A stretch of DNA of 64,000 nt from the NCBI GenBank assembly GCA_022766245.1, contig JALEPL010000022.1:1-64000 (forward strand), given 5' to 3'. The notes beneath the pieces are model-generated. The model was not told where the DNA came from. It saw only the letters and a list, made by a program, of their open reading frames with translations, and did no database searches. This DNA comes from Lachnospiraceae bacterium. GTDB taxonomy: Bacteria > Bacillota > Clostridia > Lachnospirales > Lachnospiraceae. This document shows positions 1 to 9,288 of this stretch, one piece after another. Within the stretch, counting starts at the first letter, position 1; each line of letters begins with the position of its first letter. The translations under genes were made by a program, and so were the position numbers.

Positions 1-42
1 ACACAGCAATAGAGCTTCTCACGGGAAAATGGAGGAGAAGAG

Positions 43-888
43 ATGAATTTATTTGATGGACTTGAGAAGTTTGGAATCAAAGCTTCTCAGGATATGGGGT
101 TGTATGAGGATGAAAGGCTGGCAGAAAGGAAAGAAGAGGAAAAACTGAAGACCATGACTAGCGAGCCTAAAGAGGAAGATTTTCTTTTGGAAAAGACCAT
201 ACTGTGTCCGGTGTGCGATGTTAAATTTAAAAGTATTGTGATGAAGACAGGGAAGGCGAAGCGCTTGGAGTCAGATCAGGATCTTCGCCCCAGACAGCAG
301 TATATTGATGGCTTGAAATATGATGTGTCAGCATGTCCGCATTGTGGTTATGCTGCATTGAATCGTTATTTCGAACATGCGACGACTGGACAGATTAAAC
401 TGATACGTGAGCAGATTTGTAGCAGGTTTCAACCATCCATAATTACCTCGGGCATACGAAGTATTTCCTATGATGAAGCAATTGATAAACACAAGCTTTC
501 TCTGTATAATGCTATGGTGAAAAAGGCACGTACCAGTGAGAAAGCATATAATTGCCTGATTATTTCCTGGCTGCTCCGCGGAAAGTCTGAGGAATTGGGA
601 GTGGAACATCCGGATTATCAGGCCTGTGTGGATGAAGAAGAGGCTTTTTACAAGGAAGCATATGAGGGACTGGTGAAAGCGGTGGCATCCGAGTCATATC
701 CGATCTGTGGAATGGATCAGAATACGGTGGATTACATTTTGGCTGTTATGTCTGCACACTTTAAGCAGTATGATGTGGCCTCGAAGTGTCTCTCCAGAGT
801 GCTTACTTCTGCTACGGCAAATCATAAGATAAAGGATCTTACATTGGAGTTAAAGGATGAGATACTTGCCGAATTGAAAAAAAGATAG
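43..888 (+). CDS. DUF2225 family protein
   Basis: A 281-residue protein of the DUF2225 family, whose molecular function is not known. Two cysteine pairs, CPVC at residues 55-58 and CPHC at 98-101, look like the two halves of a zinc ribbon. The C-terminal two thirds is helical and Tyr/Ala-rich, as in TPR-like folds. The N-terminal 45 residues are highly charged and probably unstructured. The ATG at 43 follows GGAGGAG at a normal distance. The stop codon abuts a palindromic repeat (from 888). There is no signal peptide, so it is probably cytoplasmic. Family assignment is from the CPxC spacing and the CPHCGY(A)A signature. Confidence 0.8.
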   Translation: MNLFDGLEKFGIKASQDMGLYEDERLAERKEEEKLKTMTSEPKEEDFLLEKTILCPVCDVKFKSIVMKTGKAKRLESDQDLRPRQQYIDGLKYDVSACPHCGYAALNRYFEHATTGQIKLIREQICSRFQPSIITSGIRSISYDEAIDKHKLSLYNAMVKKARTSEKAYNCLIISWLLRGKSEELGVEHPDYQACVDEEEAFYKEAYEGLVKAVASESYPICGMDQNTVDYILAVMSAHFKQYDVASKCLSRVLTSATANHKIKDLTLELKDEILAELKKR

Positions 889-976
889 TATCTGTTCAGT
901 ACTTCACAGATACGATTTGCAAATCCATGAAAATCGGCTGCGTCGATGGGATTTGCGTACACCTGAAAATAGTTGT
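888..976. repeat. palindromic repeat element, copy A (degenerate)
   Basis: Positions 888-913 form a perfect 8-bp inverted repeat, GTATCTGT / ACAGATAC, around TCAGTACTTC. A second hairpin follows: GCAAATCCAT (919-928) pairs with ATGGGATTTGC (946-956) with one bulge. The reverse complement of this two-hairpin unit recurs at 44907-44975 and partly at 17210-17272. The far end (about 963-976) only weakly resembles an inverted terminus, and no convincing target duplication is visible. This stretch fills the gap between the DUF2225 and MocR genes. Confidence 0.7.
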
Positions 977-996
977 AAAAAGAACTAGGAGTATAT

Positions 997-2406
997 ATGA
1001 AGGAATTATGGATTGATTTGCAGTCTGATTCAGATCAGGCATTATATGAACAAATCTATGATTCGGTACGAAAGGATATTGCGGACGGTAAGATTTCCCC
1101 AGGGGAAAAATTACCGTCTACTCGTTTCTTGGCGAAATATCTGGGAGTGAGCCGCAGTACGGTGGAATTGGCCTATGACCAGTTGACTGCTGAGGGCTAT
1201 ATTATGCCCCGGCAGGGATCGGGATGTTATGCCTGCGATATCAGCGAACTGTATCAGATACAGAAAAGTGGGAAAAAGAGAGAACAATCAACTGGAATAG
1301 ACATGGGTGAACGGAACGTGGAGATCAGCTTTTCACCCTATGAGGTGGATCAGCGGAATTTTCCTTGTGATGCTTGGTACCGGGTAAATAAAAATGTCTC
1401 TCCGGCAGAACAGCCGGAACTTTTGTTATCCGGAGATCCGAAAGGACAGATAGATTTACGACGACAGATTAGCAGTTATCTTTATCAGGCCAGAGGTGTG
1501 GAGTGTAGTGAGAATCAGATTATCGTGGGAGCGGGAAATGAGTATCTGTTGATGCTGTTATCGCAGATTTTGGGTTCGGAAAAGAGTGTGTTAATGGAGG
1601 AATATACCTATGTGAATGCATATAAGACCTTCTGCAACATGGGATATACCTTGGAAATAGCCCGCACTGAGGAGGATGGCATCTGCATGAATGATGTGTA
1701 TCACAGCGACGCAGACATTGTATATGTGATGCCGGTGCATCAGTTCCCGCTGGGAACAGTTATGCCCCTGAAGCGGAGGCTGGAATTGATTAAATGGGCT
1801 TCCGAATTTGAAAATCGGTATTTGATTGAGGACGATCATGATAGCGAGTTTCGGTATAAGGGTAAGCCGATACCTGCTCTTTGGGGAAACGACCCGGGAC
1901 AACATGTGATTTATCTTGGAACATTTTCCAAAAGTATTACCTCATCTCTTCGTATCAGCTTTATGGTATTGCCGAATCGTTTGCTTCAGCAGTATGAAAA
2001 AAGCTGCGGGTTTTATGCCTGTACAGTATCCCGATTTAGTCAGGAATTGTTGTTCCGCTTTATGGAGGAAGGGCATTTTGAACGCCATCTGAATCGAATG
2101 CGTAATATTTACAGGCAAAAACATGATACCTTGCTGGCTTTGTTGAAACAAGAGACATGGGTACGCTCTATTTATGGTGACAATGCAGGACTGCATGTAC
2201 TGGTGGAGGTAGAAAGCAGCGTGAGTGAGGAAACACTCTGCCAAAGAGCCTGGGAGATAGGGGTAGAAATACATAGTCTCTCGGAATATCGGATCGGTCC
2301 GGCAAAAAAAACACCTTATCCTACGCTTCTTTTGGGATATGGGAATCTTAATGAAAAAGACATGGAACGTGGAATTGCCCGCTTACGGGAGATTCTTAGT
2401 GAATAA
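997..2406 (+). CDS. MocR-type PLP-dependent transcriptional regulator (GntR wHTH + aminotransferase fold)
   Basis: 469 residues. Residues 1-75 are a GntR winged helix (QIYDSVRKDIADG, GEKLPSTRFLAKYLGVSRSTVELAY). A short linker leads to a fold-type I aminotransferase domain from about 105. The Schiff-base lysine is K312 in the TFSKSITSSLRISF segment, and IEDDHDSEFR is the PLP-ring Asp region. MocR proteins bind PLP and usually control a neighbouring gene for vitamin B6, GABA, taurine or amino-acid metabolism. The neighbours here (DUF2225, argG) give no clear target, so the regulon is unknown. The start ATG at 997 follows CTAGGAG. Confidence 0.88.
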   Translation: MKELWIDLQSDSDQALYEQIYDSVRKDIADGKISPGEKLPSTRFLAKYLGVSRSTVELAYDQLTAEGYIMPRQGSGCYACDISELYQIQKSGKKREQSTGIDMGERNVEISFSPYEVDQRNFPCDAWYRVNKNVSPAEQPELLLSGDPKGQIDLRRQISSYLYQARGVECSENQIIVGAGNEYLLMLLSQILGSEKSVLMEEYTYVNAYKTFCNMGYTLEIARTEEDGICMNDVYHSDADIVYVMPVHQFPLGTVMPLKRRLELIKWASEFENRYLIEDDHDSEFRYKGKPIPALWGNDPGQHVIYLGTFSKSITSSLRISFMVLPNRLLQQYEKSCGFYACTVSRFSQELLFRFMEEGHFERHLNRMRNIYRQKHDTLLALLKQETWVRSIYGDNAGLHVLVEVESSVSEETLCQRAWEIGVEIHSLSEYRIGPAKKTPYPTLLLGYGNLNEKDMERGIARLREILSE

Positions 2407-2426
2407 GCAGTTTGAGCGTTGAAAAT

Positions 2427-2540
2427 AAAACCACCTATTTTCATTGCAGACCGTAGAGGAACGTTGGCAGCTATTTCATGTTTAGTACCACTACGTTCCG
2501 GCAAGAGCGAGAGCGTGTCTGCAATGGAATAGGTGATTTT
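2427..2540. terminator. long imperfect inverted repeat between convergent MocR and argG; possible bidirectional terminator
   Basis: The two arms (about 2427-2451 and 2514-2540) are near-complementary for about 25 bases: AAAACCACCTATT..TTGCAGA against TCTGCAA..AATAGGTGATTTT. They end in A-rich and T-rich runs on opposite sides, as expected for a terminator shared by convergent genes. Inside, GGAACGT (2458-2464) can pair with ACGTTCC (2493-2499). Positions 2446-2480 also match, inverted, the 3' end of the acetyltransferase gene at 5652-5686 (32 of 35 bases). Confidence 0.55.
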
Positions 2541-2569
2541 ATAAAAAGAGTTTGTATATAAAGCTTTTA

Positions 2570-3790
2570 TTATTTGTTCAGATTCAACTCCTGCATCTTC
2601 ATGGCACGAACCTTCAAAGGCAGGCCGAACAGTGTGATGAATCCTTCTGCATCGTGATGGTCATACAGATCACCGGTTGTAAAGCTTGCCAGTGACTCGC
2701 TGTACAGAGAATAGGGTGATGTAGTGCCGGCTTTGATGATGTTGCCCTTGTAAAGCTTGAACTTCACTTCGCCGGTTACATATTCCTGAGTGGAGGTGAC
2801 GAATGCCTGAATCGCCTCGCGAAGAGGAGTAAACCATTTTCCTTCGTATACGACCTGAGCCAGCTTATTGCCCATATCCTTCTTCACTTCCATAGTGGCA
2901 CGGTCTAATACCAGTTCCTCCAACTGCTGATGTGCAGCCAGCAGGATGGTTCCACCAGGAGTTTCATAAACGCCACGGGATTTCATTCCTACCACACGGT
3001 TCTCTACGATATCTACAATACCGATGCCGTGTTTGCCGCCCAGACGGTTCAACTCACGGATGATATCGGAAACCTTCATTTCCTTGCCGTTTACAGATGT
3101 GGGAACACCCTTTTCAAAGGTCATGGTCACATATTCACCCTCGTCGGGAGCCTTCTCAGGGGAAACACCCAATACCAGAAGATGCTCATAGTTTGGCTCG
3201 TTGGCCGGATCCTCTAACTCCAGACCTTCATGACTGATGTGCCATAGGTTACGGTCACGGCTGTAGCTCTGGTCGGTGGAGAAAGGCAGGTCGATGCCGT
3301 GTGCCTTACAGTACTCAATCTCAGCCTCACGGGAGTCCATTTTCCACTTGTCATTGCGCCAGGGAGCAATGACCTTGATATCAGGAGCCAATGCTTTGAT
3401 TCCCAGCTCGAAACGAATCTGGTCATTTCCCTTGCCGGTAGCACCATGGCAAATAGCAACCGCATTTTCCTTGCGGGCAACTTCTACCAGTTTCTTTGCG
3501 ATGCCCGGACGAGCCATGGAGGTTCCTAATAAGTATGCGTTCTCATATACAGCGTTTGCCTGAACACAGGGAATGATGTAATCCTCGCAGAATTCATCCG
3601 TGATATCTTCGATGTATAATTTGCTGGCACCGGATAATTTTGCACGTTCCTCCAGACCGTCCAGCTCCTCGCCCTGTCCACAGTCGATACAGCAGCAGAT
3701 TACTTCGTAATCATAGTTTTCCTTTAACCAGGGGATGATGGCAGTGGTATCCAAACCGCCGGAGTAAGCTAAAACAACTTTTTCTTTCAT
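2570..3790 (-). CDS. argG: argininosuccinate synthase
   Basis: Joins citrulline and aspartate with ATP to give argininosuccinate, the seventh step of arginine synthesis. 406 residues, normal for the family. The N-terminal PP-loop AYSGGLDTT (residues 8-16) binds ATP, and the conserved [10 protein letters not shown] and [14 protein letters not shown] segments are present. It is transcribed away from argC across a shared control region with ARG-box-like sites. argH and the carbamoyltransferase gene are not in this window. The start ATG follows AAAGGAAT at a normal distance. Confidence 0.97.
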   Translation of the reverse strand: MKEKVVLAYSGGLDTTAIIPWLKENYDYEVICCCIDCGQGEELDGLEERAKLSGASKLYIEDITDEFCEDYIIPCVQANAVYENAYLLGTSMARPGIAKKLVEVARKENAVAICHGATGKGNDQIRFELGIKALAPDIKVIAPWRNDKWKMDSREAEIEYCKAHGIDLPFSTDQSYSRDRNLWHISHEGLELEDPANEPNYEHLLVLGVSPEKAPDEGEYVTMTFEKGVPTSVNGKEMKVSDIIRELNRLGGKHGIGIVDIVENRVVGMKSRGVYETPGGTILLAAHQQLEELVLDRATMEVKKDMGNKLAQVVYEGKWFTPLREAIQAFVTSTQEYVTGEVKFKLYKGNIIKAGTTSPYSLYSESLASFTTGDLYDHHDAEGFITLFGLPLKVRAMKMQELNLNK

Positions 3791-3848
3791 GTTTTTATTC
3801 CTTTCTATGTATCATTTGATATGTGTGTGCCGAGGCACCATTAAGGAT

Positions 3849-3877
3849 AATATACAACAAATCATGGGAATGCGCAA
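3849..3877 (-). promoter_or_regulatory. predicted argG promoter
   Basis: Read on the minus strand: TTGCGC, a 17-base spacer, then TATATT. On the plus strand these are GCGCAA at 3872-3877 and AATATA at 3849-3854. It lies about 60 bases before the argG start. Assigned by match to the sigma-A consensus only. Confidence 0.55.
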
Positions 3878-3899
3878 GTGAAAAAATATGCAAAAAGCA

Positions 3900-3913
3900 T
3901 TTATAAAAATGCA
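3900..3913. promoter_or_regulatory. candidate ARG box upstream of argG
   Basis: TTTATAAAAATGCA resembles the ArgR/AhrC operator half-palindrome TGNATWWWWATNCA, with the G replaced by T. A second AT-rich TGCA/GCAT pair lies just upstream (3887-3900). ArgR hexamers usually bind paired boxes about 2-3 bases apart, and the two sites roughly fit. The rest of the 323-base argG-argC gap is covered by the two promoters and the box at 4017. Confidence 0.45.
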
Positions 3914-3995
3914 TAAAAGTAAGTCGGGGATAAATCTGGGGCAGGGTTATGAAAATATCATATTATTTCAATAGGAGGATTTGATAAATTTGTGC

Positions 3996-4024
3996 TTGCA
4001 AATCAAAGTGAGTGAATGTATAAT
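3996..4024 (+). promoter_or_regulatory. predicted argC-operon promoter
   Basis: TTGCAA (3996-4001), a 17-base spacer and a perfect TATAAT (4019-4024). It lies about 90 bases before the argC start and should serve argC-GNAT-argJ-argB-argD. The -10 box lies inside the ARG-box palindrome at 4017-4030. Confidence 0.75.
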
Positions 4025-4030
4025 TATGCA
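4017..4030. promoter_or_regulatory. candidate ARG box overlapping the argC -10 box
   Basis: TGTATAATTATGCA fits TGNATWWWWATNCA at every fixed position and contains the TATAAT of the argC promoter. An ArgR/AhrC-type repressor bound here would block RNA polymerase directly, giving arginine repression of the operon. The match is seen in the sequence; the regulator itself is not in the window. Confidence 0.65.
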
Positions 4031-4113
4031 GGTAAAGCGTATCTTCCTATACGTTCAATAAGGAAAAGAAGGCAGATACCAGTCAGAAAAAGTAAAAGAG
4101 AGAAGTGAACATT

Positions 4114-5169
4114 ATGATTAAAGCAGGAATTATTGGAGCAACAGGATATGCAGGGGCGGAGCTGGTCCGCATTCTGCTGGGACATAAAGAGGTTGAGATT
4201 AAGTGGTATGGTTCCAGAAGCTATATCGACCAGAAATATGCACAGCTTTACCAGAATATGTTCCAGTTGGTGGAAGATACATGTCTGGATGACAATATAG
4301 AAGAGCTGGCGAAGCAGGTGGACGTGATTTTTACAGCAACACCGCAGGGATTTTTGGGTGGTGTTCTTACAGAGGAGATTCTGAAAAACACAAGGATTGT
4401 TGATTTGTCAGCAGATTATCGAATCAAGGATGTGGATACCTACGAAAAATGGTATAAAATCGAGCATAAGAGTCCCCAGTTTATCAATGAAGCAGTGTAT
4501 GGACTTTGCGAGATTAACCGTGAGCAGGTGAAGGGAGCCAGACTTGTAGCAAATCCGGGATGTTACACTACCTGTTCTATACTTACGGCGTATCCGTTGG
4601 TGAAGGAAGGACTCATTGACCCGGATACTCTGATCATTGATGCCAAGAGTGGCACTTCCGGAGCAGGACGCGGAGCCAAGGTCAACAATCTGTTCTGTGA
4701 AGTGAATGAAAACATGAAGGCTTATGGTGTGGCAACACACAGACACACACCGGAGATAGAGGAGCAGCTTGGCTACGCGGCCGGAAAAGAGATTACGGTT
4801 TCTTTTACCCCTCATCTGGTTCCGATGAATCGTGGAATTCTGGCTACCGAATACGCATCTCTTGTAAAAAAAGAGGATGGAACATATCCTACCAAAGAGG
4901 AGATTCGGGCTGCCTATAACAAATATTACGAGAAAGAGACCTTTGTTCGTGTTCTGGAGGAAGGTGTCTGCCCGGAAACCAAATGGGTGGAAGGAAGCAA
5001 CTATGTGGATGTGAATTTTGTGATTGATGAGCGCACCGGACGGGTTGTGATGATGGGAGCACTTGATAATCTGGTAAAGGGAGCTGCAGGACAGGCAGTA
5101 CAGAATATGAATTTACTGTTCGGCTTTCCGGAGGATGAAGGCTTAAAGCTGGTTCCCATGTTCCCGTAA
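4114..5169 (+). CDS. argC: N-acetyl-gamma-glutamyl-phosphate reductase
   Basis: Reduces N-acetylglutamyl phosphate to the semialdehyde with NADPH, the third step of arginine synthesis. The Rossmann motif GATGYAG lies at residues 8-14. The catalytic cysteine is C150 in NPGCYTT, followed by the AKSGTSGAGRGAK loop. I chose ATG 4114, giving MIKAGIIGATGYAG as in known ArgC proteins, with GAGAAGTG as ribosome site. An in-frame GTG at 4105 is less likely. First gene of the argC-GNAT-argJ-argB-argD run. Confidence 0.96.
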   Translation: MIKAGIIGATGYAGAELVRILLGHKEVEIKWYGSRSYIDQKYAQLYQNMFQLVEDTCLDDNIEELAKQVDVIFTATPQGFLGGVLTEEILKNTRIVDLSADYRIKDVDTYEKWYKIEHKSPQFINEAVYGLCEINREQVKGARLVANPGCYTTCSILTAYPLVKEGLIDPDTLIIDAKSGTSGAGRGAKVNNLFCEVNENMKAYGVATHRHTPEIEEQLGYAAGKEITVSFTPHLVPMNRGILATEYASLVKKEDGTYPTKEEIRAAYNKYYEKETFVRVLEEGVCPETKWVEGSNYVDVNFVIDERTGRVVMMGALDNLVKGAAGQAVQNMNLLFGFPEDEGLKLVPMFP

Positions 5170-5187
5170 ATAACAGCGGAGGAAATC

Positions 5188-5661
5188 ATGCAGAATGAAG
5201 TATATACATTACGTTGTATGACAGTTGAAGATTATGATCAGGTACATGAGCTGTGGCTGAGTATCAAGGGCTTTGGAATACGAAGTATCGATGATTCCAG
5301 AGAAGGGGTGGAACGATTTATCCGACGCAATCCCACCACCAGTATTGTAGCCTGCGTGGAGGACAGAATTGTAGGCGCAATCCTATGTGGTCACGATGGA
5401 AGACGGGCCTGTTTTTATCATGTGTGCGTAGACGAGGCTTATCGTAAACATGGCATAGGAAAAGCCATGGCACAAATGGCCATGGAGGAGCTGCGAAAGG
5501 AACATATCAATAAAGTAAATCTCATTGCATTTAAAAGTAATGAAGTGGGAAATCGTTTTTGGAAAAGTATGGGATGGACATTTCGTGAGGATTTAAACTA
5601 CTATGACTGTACGTTGAATCCGGACAATGTCACGAACTTTGTGACGGTAGATATGAAATAG
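5188..5661 (+). CDS. GNAT-family N-acetyltransferase in the arginine operon
   Basis: 157 residues forming one GNAT domain. The acetyl-CoA pyrophosphate loop is RKHGIGKAM (about 86-94), preceded by the beta-4 strand FYHVCVDEAYR and followed by the C-terminal GNRFWKSMGW signature. It lies 18 bases after argC and before argJ, with GGAGG ahead of the ATG. Because ArgJ usually recycles the acetyl group, an extra acetyltransferase here could act as a small N-acetylglutamate synthase that primes the cycle, or could modify something unrelated. The sequence alone does not decide this. Confidence 0.82.
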   Translation: MQNEVYTLRCMTVEDYDQVHELWLSIKGFGIRSIDDSREGVERFIRRNPTTSIVACVEDRIVGAILCGHDGRRACFYHVCVDEAYRKHGIGKAMAQMAMEELRKEHINKVNLIAFKSNEVGNRFWKSMGWTFREDLNYYDCTLNPDNVTNFVTVDMK

Positions 5662-5686
5662 CTACCGACGTTCCTCTACGGTCTAC
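5652..5686. repeat. 35-bp dispersed repeat, inverted copy of 2446-2480
   Basis: The reverse complement of 5652-5686 matches 2446-2480 at 32 of 35 positions, and all three differences are transitions. The copy covers the last three codons of the GNAT gene and 25 bases beyond. The rest of the 123-base gap to argJ shows no further element apart from the argJ ribosome site. Confidence 0.6.
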
Positions 5687-5784
5687 AATAAAATAGCAAA
5701 ATTCATTCTCAGAAACACAAATTCGAAAAGGGAGTAAATAAATGTAATCACAAATAAAACGTAATAAGGAAAGAAGGAATCAAT

Positions 5785-7008
5785 ATGAAGAATATTTCAG
5801 GCGGTGTTACCGCAGCAAAAGGATTCGCGGCAGCATCTACGGCGGCGGCAATCAAATATAAGGATCGTACGGATATGGCAATGGTGTATTCCCAAACACC
5901 ATGTCGTGTAGCAGGAACTTTTACCACAAATCTGGTAAAGGCTGCACCGGTGAAATGGGATCAGAAAATTGTAGCTGACAGCGAATATGCACAGGCTGTT
6001 GTGGTTAATTCCGGAATCGCAAATGCCTGTACCGGAGCAGAGGGAGAGGCTTACTGTCAGCAGATTGCGGATAAGACAGCAGAATTGATGAATATCTCTG
6101 CGGATGCTGTGCTGGTAGCGTCTACCGGTGTGATTGGACAACAGCTCCCCATGGAGCGTATGTGTGCAGGAATTGAAGCAATGCACACAAAGTTAAAAGA
6201 AGATTTAGAAAGTGGACATGATGCGGCACTTGCCATTATGACTACAGACACCAAACCGAAGGAAGTGGCAGTGGAGCTGGAACTGGGCGGAAAAAAAGTT
6301 GTGATCGGAGGTATGTGTAAGGGATCCGGAATGATTCATCCTAATATGTGTACCATGTTGAGCTTCGTTACCACGGATGCGGCTATCTCAAAGGAATTGC
6401 TGCAGGCGGCACTGAGCGATACGGTAATGGATACCTATAACATGATTTCTGTGGATGGAGATACCTCTACAAATGATACCTGCCTTCTGCTGGCTAATGG
6501 TTTGGCAGAGAACCCGGAAATCACGGAAAAGAATGCAGATTATGAGACTTTTAAGGCGGCTCTGTATGTGGTAAATGAAACTCTTGCCAAAATGATGGCT
6601 GGTGATGGTGAAGGATGTACGGCACTTTTTGAGGTAAAGGTAGTCCATGCCGAGACCAGGGAGCAGGCGAAGATTATCAGTAAATCTGTAATTACCTCAA
6701 ACCTCACCAAAGCAGCTATTTATGGTCATGATGCAAACTGGGGACGTATCCTGTGCGCTATGGGATATTCCGGAGCAAAGTTCGATCCGGATCAGGTGGA
6801 TTTGTATTTTGAAAGTAAGGCAGGAAAAATCACGATTATTGAAAATGGTGTAGCCGTAGATTACTCTGAGGAGGAGGCAACACGTATTTTATCAGAGCCT
6901 GAGGTGACAGCCATTGCAGACCTTAAGATGGGAGATGCTTCTGCTACGGCATGGGGCTGCGATCTGACTTACGACTATATTAAGATTAACGCAGATTATC
7001 GTTCATAA
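5785..7008 (+). CDS. argJ: glutamate N-acetyltransferase / amino-acid acetyltransferase (ornithine acetyltransferase)
   Basis: Moves the acetyl group from N-acetylornithine to glutamate; many members also use acetyl-CoA. 407 residues. The enzyme cleaves itself before a threonine nucleophile: KGSGMIHPNMCTMLSF places this at T190. The preceding residue is Cys (C189), where Ala is most common. The C-terminal HDANWGRILCAMGYSGA segment is typical. The start ATG follows AAAGAAGGAATCAAT. With argB and argD downstream this gives the cyclic acetylated pathway from glutamate to ornithine. Confidence 0.97.
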   Translation: MKNISGGVTAAKGFAAASTAAAIKYKDRTDMAMVYSQTPCRVAGTFTTNLVKAAPVKWDQKIVADSEYAQAVVVNSGIANACTGAEGEAYCQQIADKTAELMNISADAVLVASTGVIGQQLPMERMCAGIEAMHTKLKEDLESGHDAALAIMTTDTKPKEVAVELELGGKKVVIGGMCKGSGMIHPNMCTMLSFVTTDAAISKELLQAALSDTVMDTYNMISVDGDTSTNDTCLLLANGLAENPEITEKNADYETFKAALYVVNETLAKMMAGDGEGCTALFEVKVVHAETREQAKIISKSVITSNLTKAAIYGHDANWGRILCAMGYSGAKFDPDQVDLYFESKAGKITIIENGVAVDYSEEEATRILSEPEVTAIADLKMGDASATAWGCDLTYDYIKINADYRS

Positions 7009-7012
7009 TTAC

Positions 7013-7090
7013 AACAACTGTTCAGAGCCATATGACAGCAACTATTTGTCACATTTTTCATTTGAATTTTGTTTGGCTTGGAACAGTTGC
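7013..7090. repeat. inverted-repeat element between argJ and argB
   Basis: CAACTGTTC at 7015-7023 with GCCA after it pairs with TGGC and GAACAGTTG ending at 7089, leaving an AT-rich loop of about 45 bases. The ends resemble the termini of the GTAACTGTTC family seen elsewhere in the window. No flanking duplication is visible, so this is probably an old or partial copy. A separate small palindrome, GCTGCAAAGCAGC, lies at 7129-7141. Confidence 0.5.
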
Positions 7091-7202
7091 AAATTCTTTG
7101 GCGAAGTAACCACATGAGCAAAAGGGAAGCTGCAAAGCAGCTGTTTTGCGAATGGGGTTCTGAATAGATAATTATATAAAAGGAAAACGAGGTTAGATAG
7201 AC

Positions 7203-8102
7203 ATGGAAGATTCAAATATGAAACAAATAATGGAAAAAGCACAGGTACTCATTGAGGCATTACCATATATTCAGCGTTTTAATCGCAAGATTATTGTGGT
7301 AAAATACGGCGGAAGTGCCATGGTGGATGATGAACTGAAAAAGAGTGTCATTCAGGATGTTACGTTGCTGAAACTGGTAGGATTTAAGCCGATTATCGTT
7401 CATGGTGGTGGCAAGGAAATCAGCAAGTGGGTCGGAAAAGTTGGCATGGAAGCTGAATTTGTCAATGGACTTAGAAAAACGGATGCAGCCACGATGGAAA
7501 TCGCTGAGATGGTATTGAATAAAGTGAATAAATCTCTGGTGCAGATGGTACAGGAGCTGGGCGTGAATGCCATCGGAATCAGCGGTAAAGATGGCGGTAT
7601 GCTGAAGGTGGAGAAAAAGCTTTCTAATGGCCAGGATATCGGATATGTAGGTGAGATTACAGATGTGAATCCCAAGGCCTTATACGACCTGTTGGAGAAG
7701 GATTTCCTTCCCATCGTCTGTCCCATCGGAATGGATGAAAATTTTGAAACATATAATATCAATGCAGATGATGCTGCCTGCGCCATTGCACGTGCAGTAC
7801 AGGCTGAGAAATTGGCGTTTTTGACAGATATCGAGGGTGTGTATCGTGATCCGGAGGACAAGTCCAGCCTTATTTCTGAACTTACGGTATCAGAGGCAAA
7901 AGAGCTCATTGGCGGTGGCACCATCGGCGGTGGAATGCTTCCAAAGCTGAACAACTGCATCGACGCTATTGAGAACGGCGTTTCGAGAGTACATATTTTG
8001 GACGGACGAATCGCACATTGCCTGTTGTTGGAAATCTTTACGAACAAAGGAATTGGAACAGCTATTCTTGGAGATTCAGAGGAGAAATTTAATCATGAAT
8101 AA
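7203..8102 (+). CDS. argB: acetylglutamate kinase
   Basis: Phosphorylates N-acetylglutamate, the second and usually feedback-controlled step. 299 residues. Amino-acid kinase fold: KYGGSAM near residue 35 binds phosphate, HGGGKEIS binds acetylglutamate, and the C-terminal [15 protein letters not shown] loop is conserved. An N-terminal helix of about 25 residues before the kinase core is of the kind linked to arginine-sensitive hexameric enzymes, though this is inference. The last eight bases overlap argD (ATGAATAA), which suggests translational coupling. Confidence 0.97.
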   Translation: MEDSNMKQIMEKAQVLIEALPYIQRFNRKIIVVKYGGSAMVDDELKKSVIQDVTLLKLVGFKPIIVHGGGKEISKWVGKVGMEAEFVNGLRKTDAATMEIAEMVLNKVNKSLVQMVQELGVNAIGISGKDGGMLKVEKKLSNGQDIGYVGEITDVNPKALYDLLEKDFLPIVCPIGMDENFETYNINADDAACAIARAVQAEKLAFLTDIEGVYRDPEDKSSLISELTVSEAKELIGGGTIGGGMLPKLNNCIDAIENGVSRVHILDGRIAHCLLLEIFTNKGIGTAILGDSEEKFNHE

Positions 8103-9288
8103 AGAAATCTACATGCAGCATTCCGATGCGGCGCTTTTACATACTTATAATCGCTTTCCGGTAGTGTTTGACCATGGCGAGGACGTTTATCTATATGATA
8201 CGGATGGAAAGAAGTATTTGGATTTTGCTGCGGGTATCGCAGTAATGGCATTAGGCTACAGCAATGCAAAATATAAATCAGCACTTAAGAATCAGATTGA
8301 TAAGCTGACGCATACTTCAAATCTTTATTACAATGTACCCATTATGGAGGCGGCAGAAAAGTTCTTAAAGGTAACCGGGATGGACCGGGTGTTCTTTACC
8401 AACAGTGGAGCTGAGGCAAATGAGGGCGCCATCAAAGCGGCAAAAAAATATGCATATACCAGAGACGGTCATACCGATCATGAAATCATTGCCATGAATC
8501 ATTCTTTCCATGGAAGAACATTAGGAGCATTGGCTGTTACCGGAACCGAGCATTACCGAGAACCCTTTGAACCGTTGATGGGTGGCATCCGATTCGCGGA
8601 TTTCAATGATTTAGAGAGCGTAAGGGCACAGATTACAGACAAGACCTGTGCGATTATGCTTGAGACGGTTCAGGGAGAAGGCGGAATCTATCCGGCAACT
8701 CAGGAGTTTATGGATGGAATTGCAGCTATTTGCAAAGAGAAGGATATCCTTTTGATTTTGGATGAAGTACAGTGCGGTATGGGCAGAACCGGGAAAATGT
8801 TTGCATGGCAGCATTATGGCATAAAGCCGGATATTATGACCAGTGCAAAGGCATTGGGGTGTGGCGTTCCGGTTGGAGCCTTTGCTATGACGCAGCGAGT
8901 GGCAAAGCTTTCATTGGAACCGGGGGATCATGGTTCTACTTATGGGGGCAATCCTTTCGTTGGGGCGGCGGTAAGTACTGTTTTGGATATTATGGAAGAA
9001 GAACATATTGTAGACCATGTGAATGAAATGAGTGCTTATTTTTCGGAGCAACTGGATCAGGTGGCGGCATCCTATGATTTTATTACGGCACATCGTGGAA
9101 TCGGTTTGATGCAGGGACTGGTAAGTGAGAAGCCGGTAGGAACGATTGCATCCGAGTGTTTGCAGGAAGGATTGATTGTAATTTCTGCGGGAAGCAATGT
9201 GATTCGTATGGTTCCACCTTTGGTCATTGAGAAAAAGCATGTGGATGAGATGATTGAGAAATTAAGAAATGTCCTGGATAGAATATGA
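8095..9288 (+). CDS. argD: acetylornithine aminotransferase
   Basis: PLP-dependent class III transaminase that makes N-acetylornithine. From ATG 8095 it is 397 residues. The cofactor lysine is K252 in [29 protein letters not shown] and [13 protein letters not shown] are the phosphate-binding and cofactor-Asp segments. The reading frame is open back to 7969, but ATG 8095 is preceded by GAGGAG and gives the normal N terminus, overlapping the argB stop. Last arginine gene of the operon. Confidence 0.96.
   Translation: MNKEIYMQHSDAALLHTYNRFPVVFDHGEDVYLYDTDGKKYLDFAAGIAVMALGYSNAKYKSALKNQIDKLTHTSNLYYNVPIMEAAEKFLKVTGMDRVFFTNSGAEANEGAIKAAKKYAYTRDGHTDHEIIAMNHSFHGRTLGALAVTGTEHYREPFEPLMGGIRFADFNDLESVRAQITDKTCAIMLETVQGEGGIYPATQEFMDGIAAICKEKDILLILDEVQCGMGRTGKMFAWQHYGIKPDIMTSAKALGCGVPVGAFAMTQRVAKLSLEPGDHGSTYGGNPFVGAAVSTVLDIMEEEHIVDHVNEMSAYFSEQLDQVAASYDFITAHRGIGLMQGLVSEKPVGTIASECLQEGLIVISAGSNVIRMVPPLVIEKKHVDEMIEKLRNVLDRI

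Noticed and set aside
7015-7089. argJ-argB inverted repeat as a confirmed insertion of the GTAAC family
   Set aside because: The ends resemble the family, but no 8-bp duplication flanks them and the body is unrelated, so it is listed only as a possible old copy.
7400-8047. 215-codon minus-strand ORF opposite argB
   Set aside because: No family resemblance, Ser/Pro-rich composition typical of antisense frames, and the plus strand is a clear acetylglutamate kinase.
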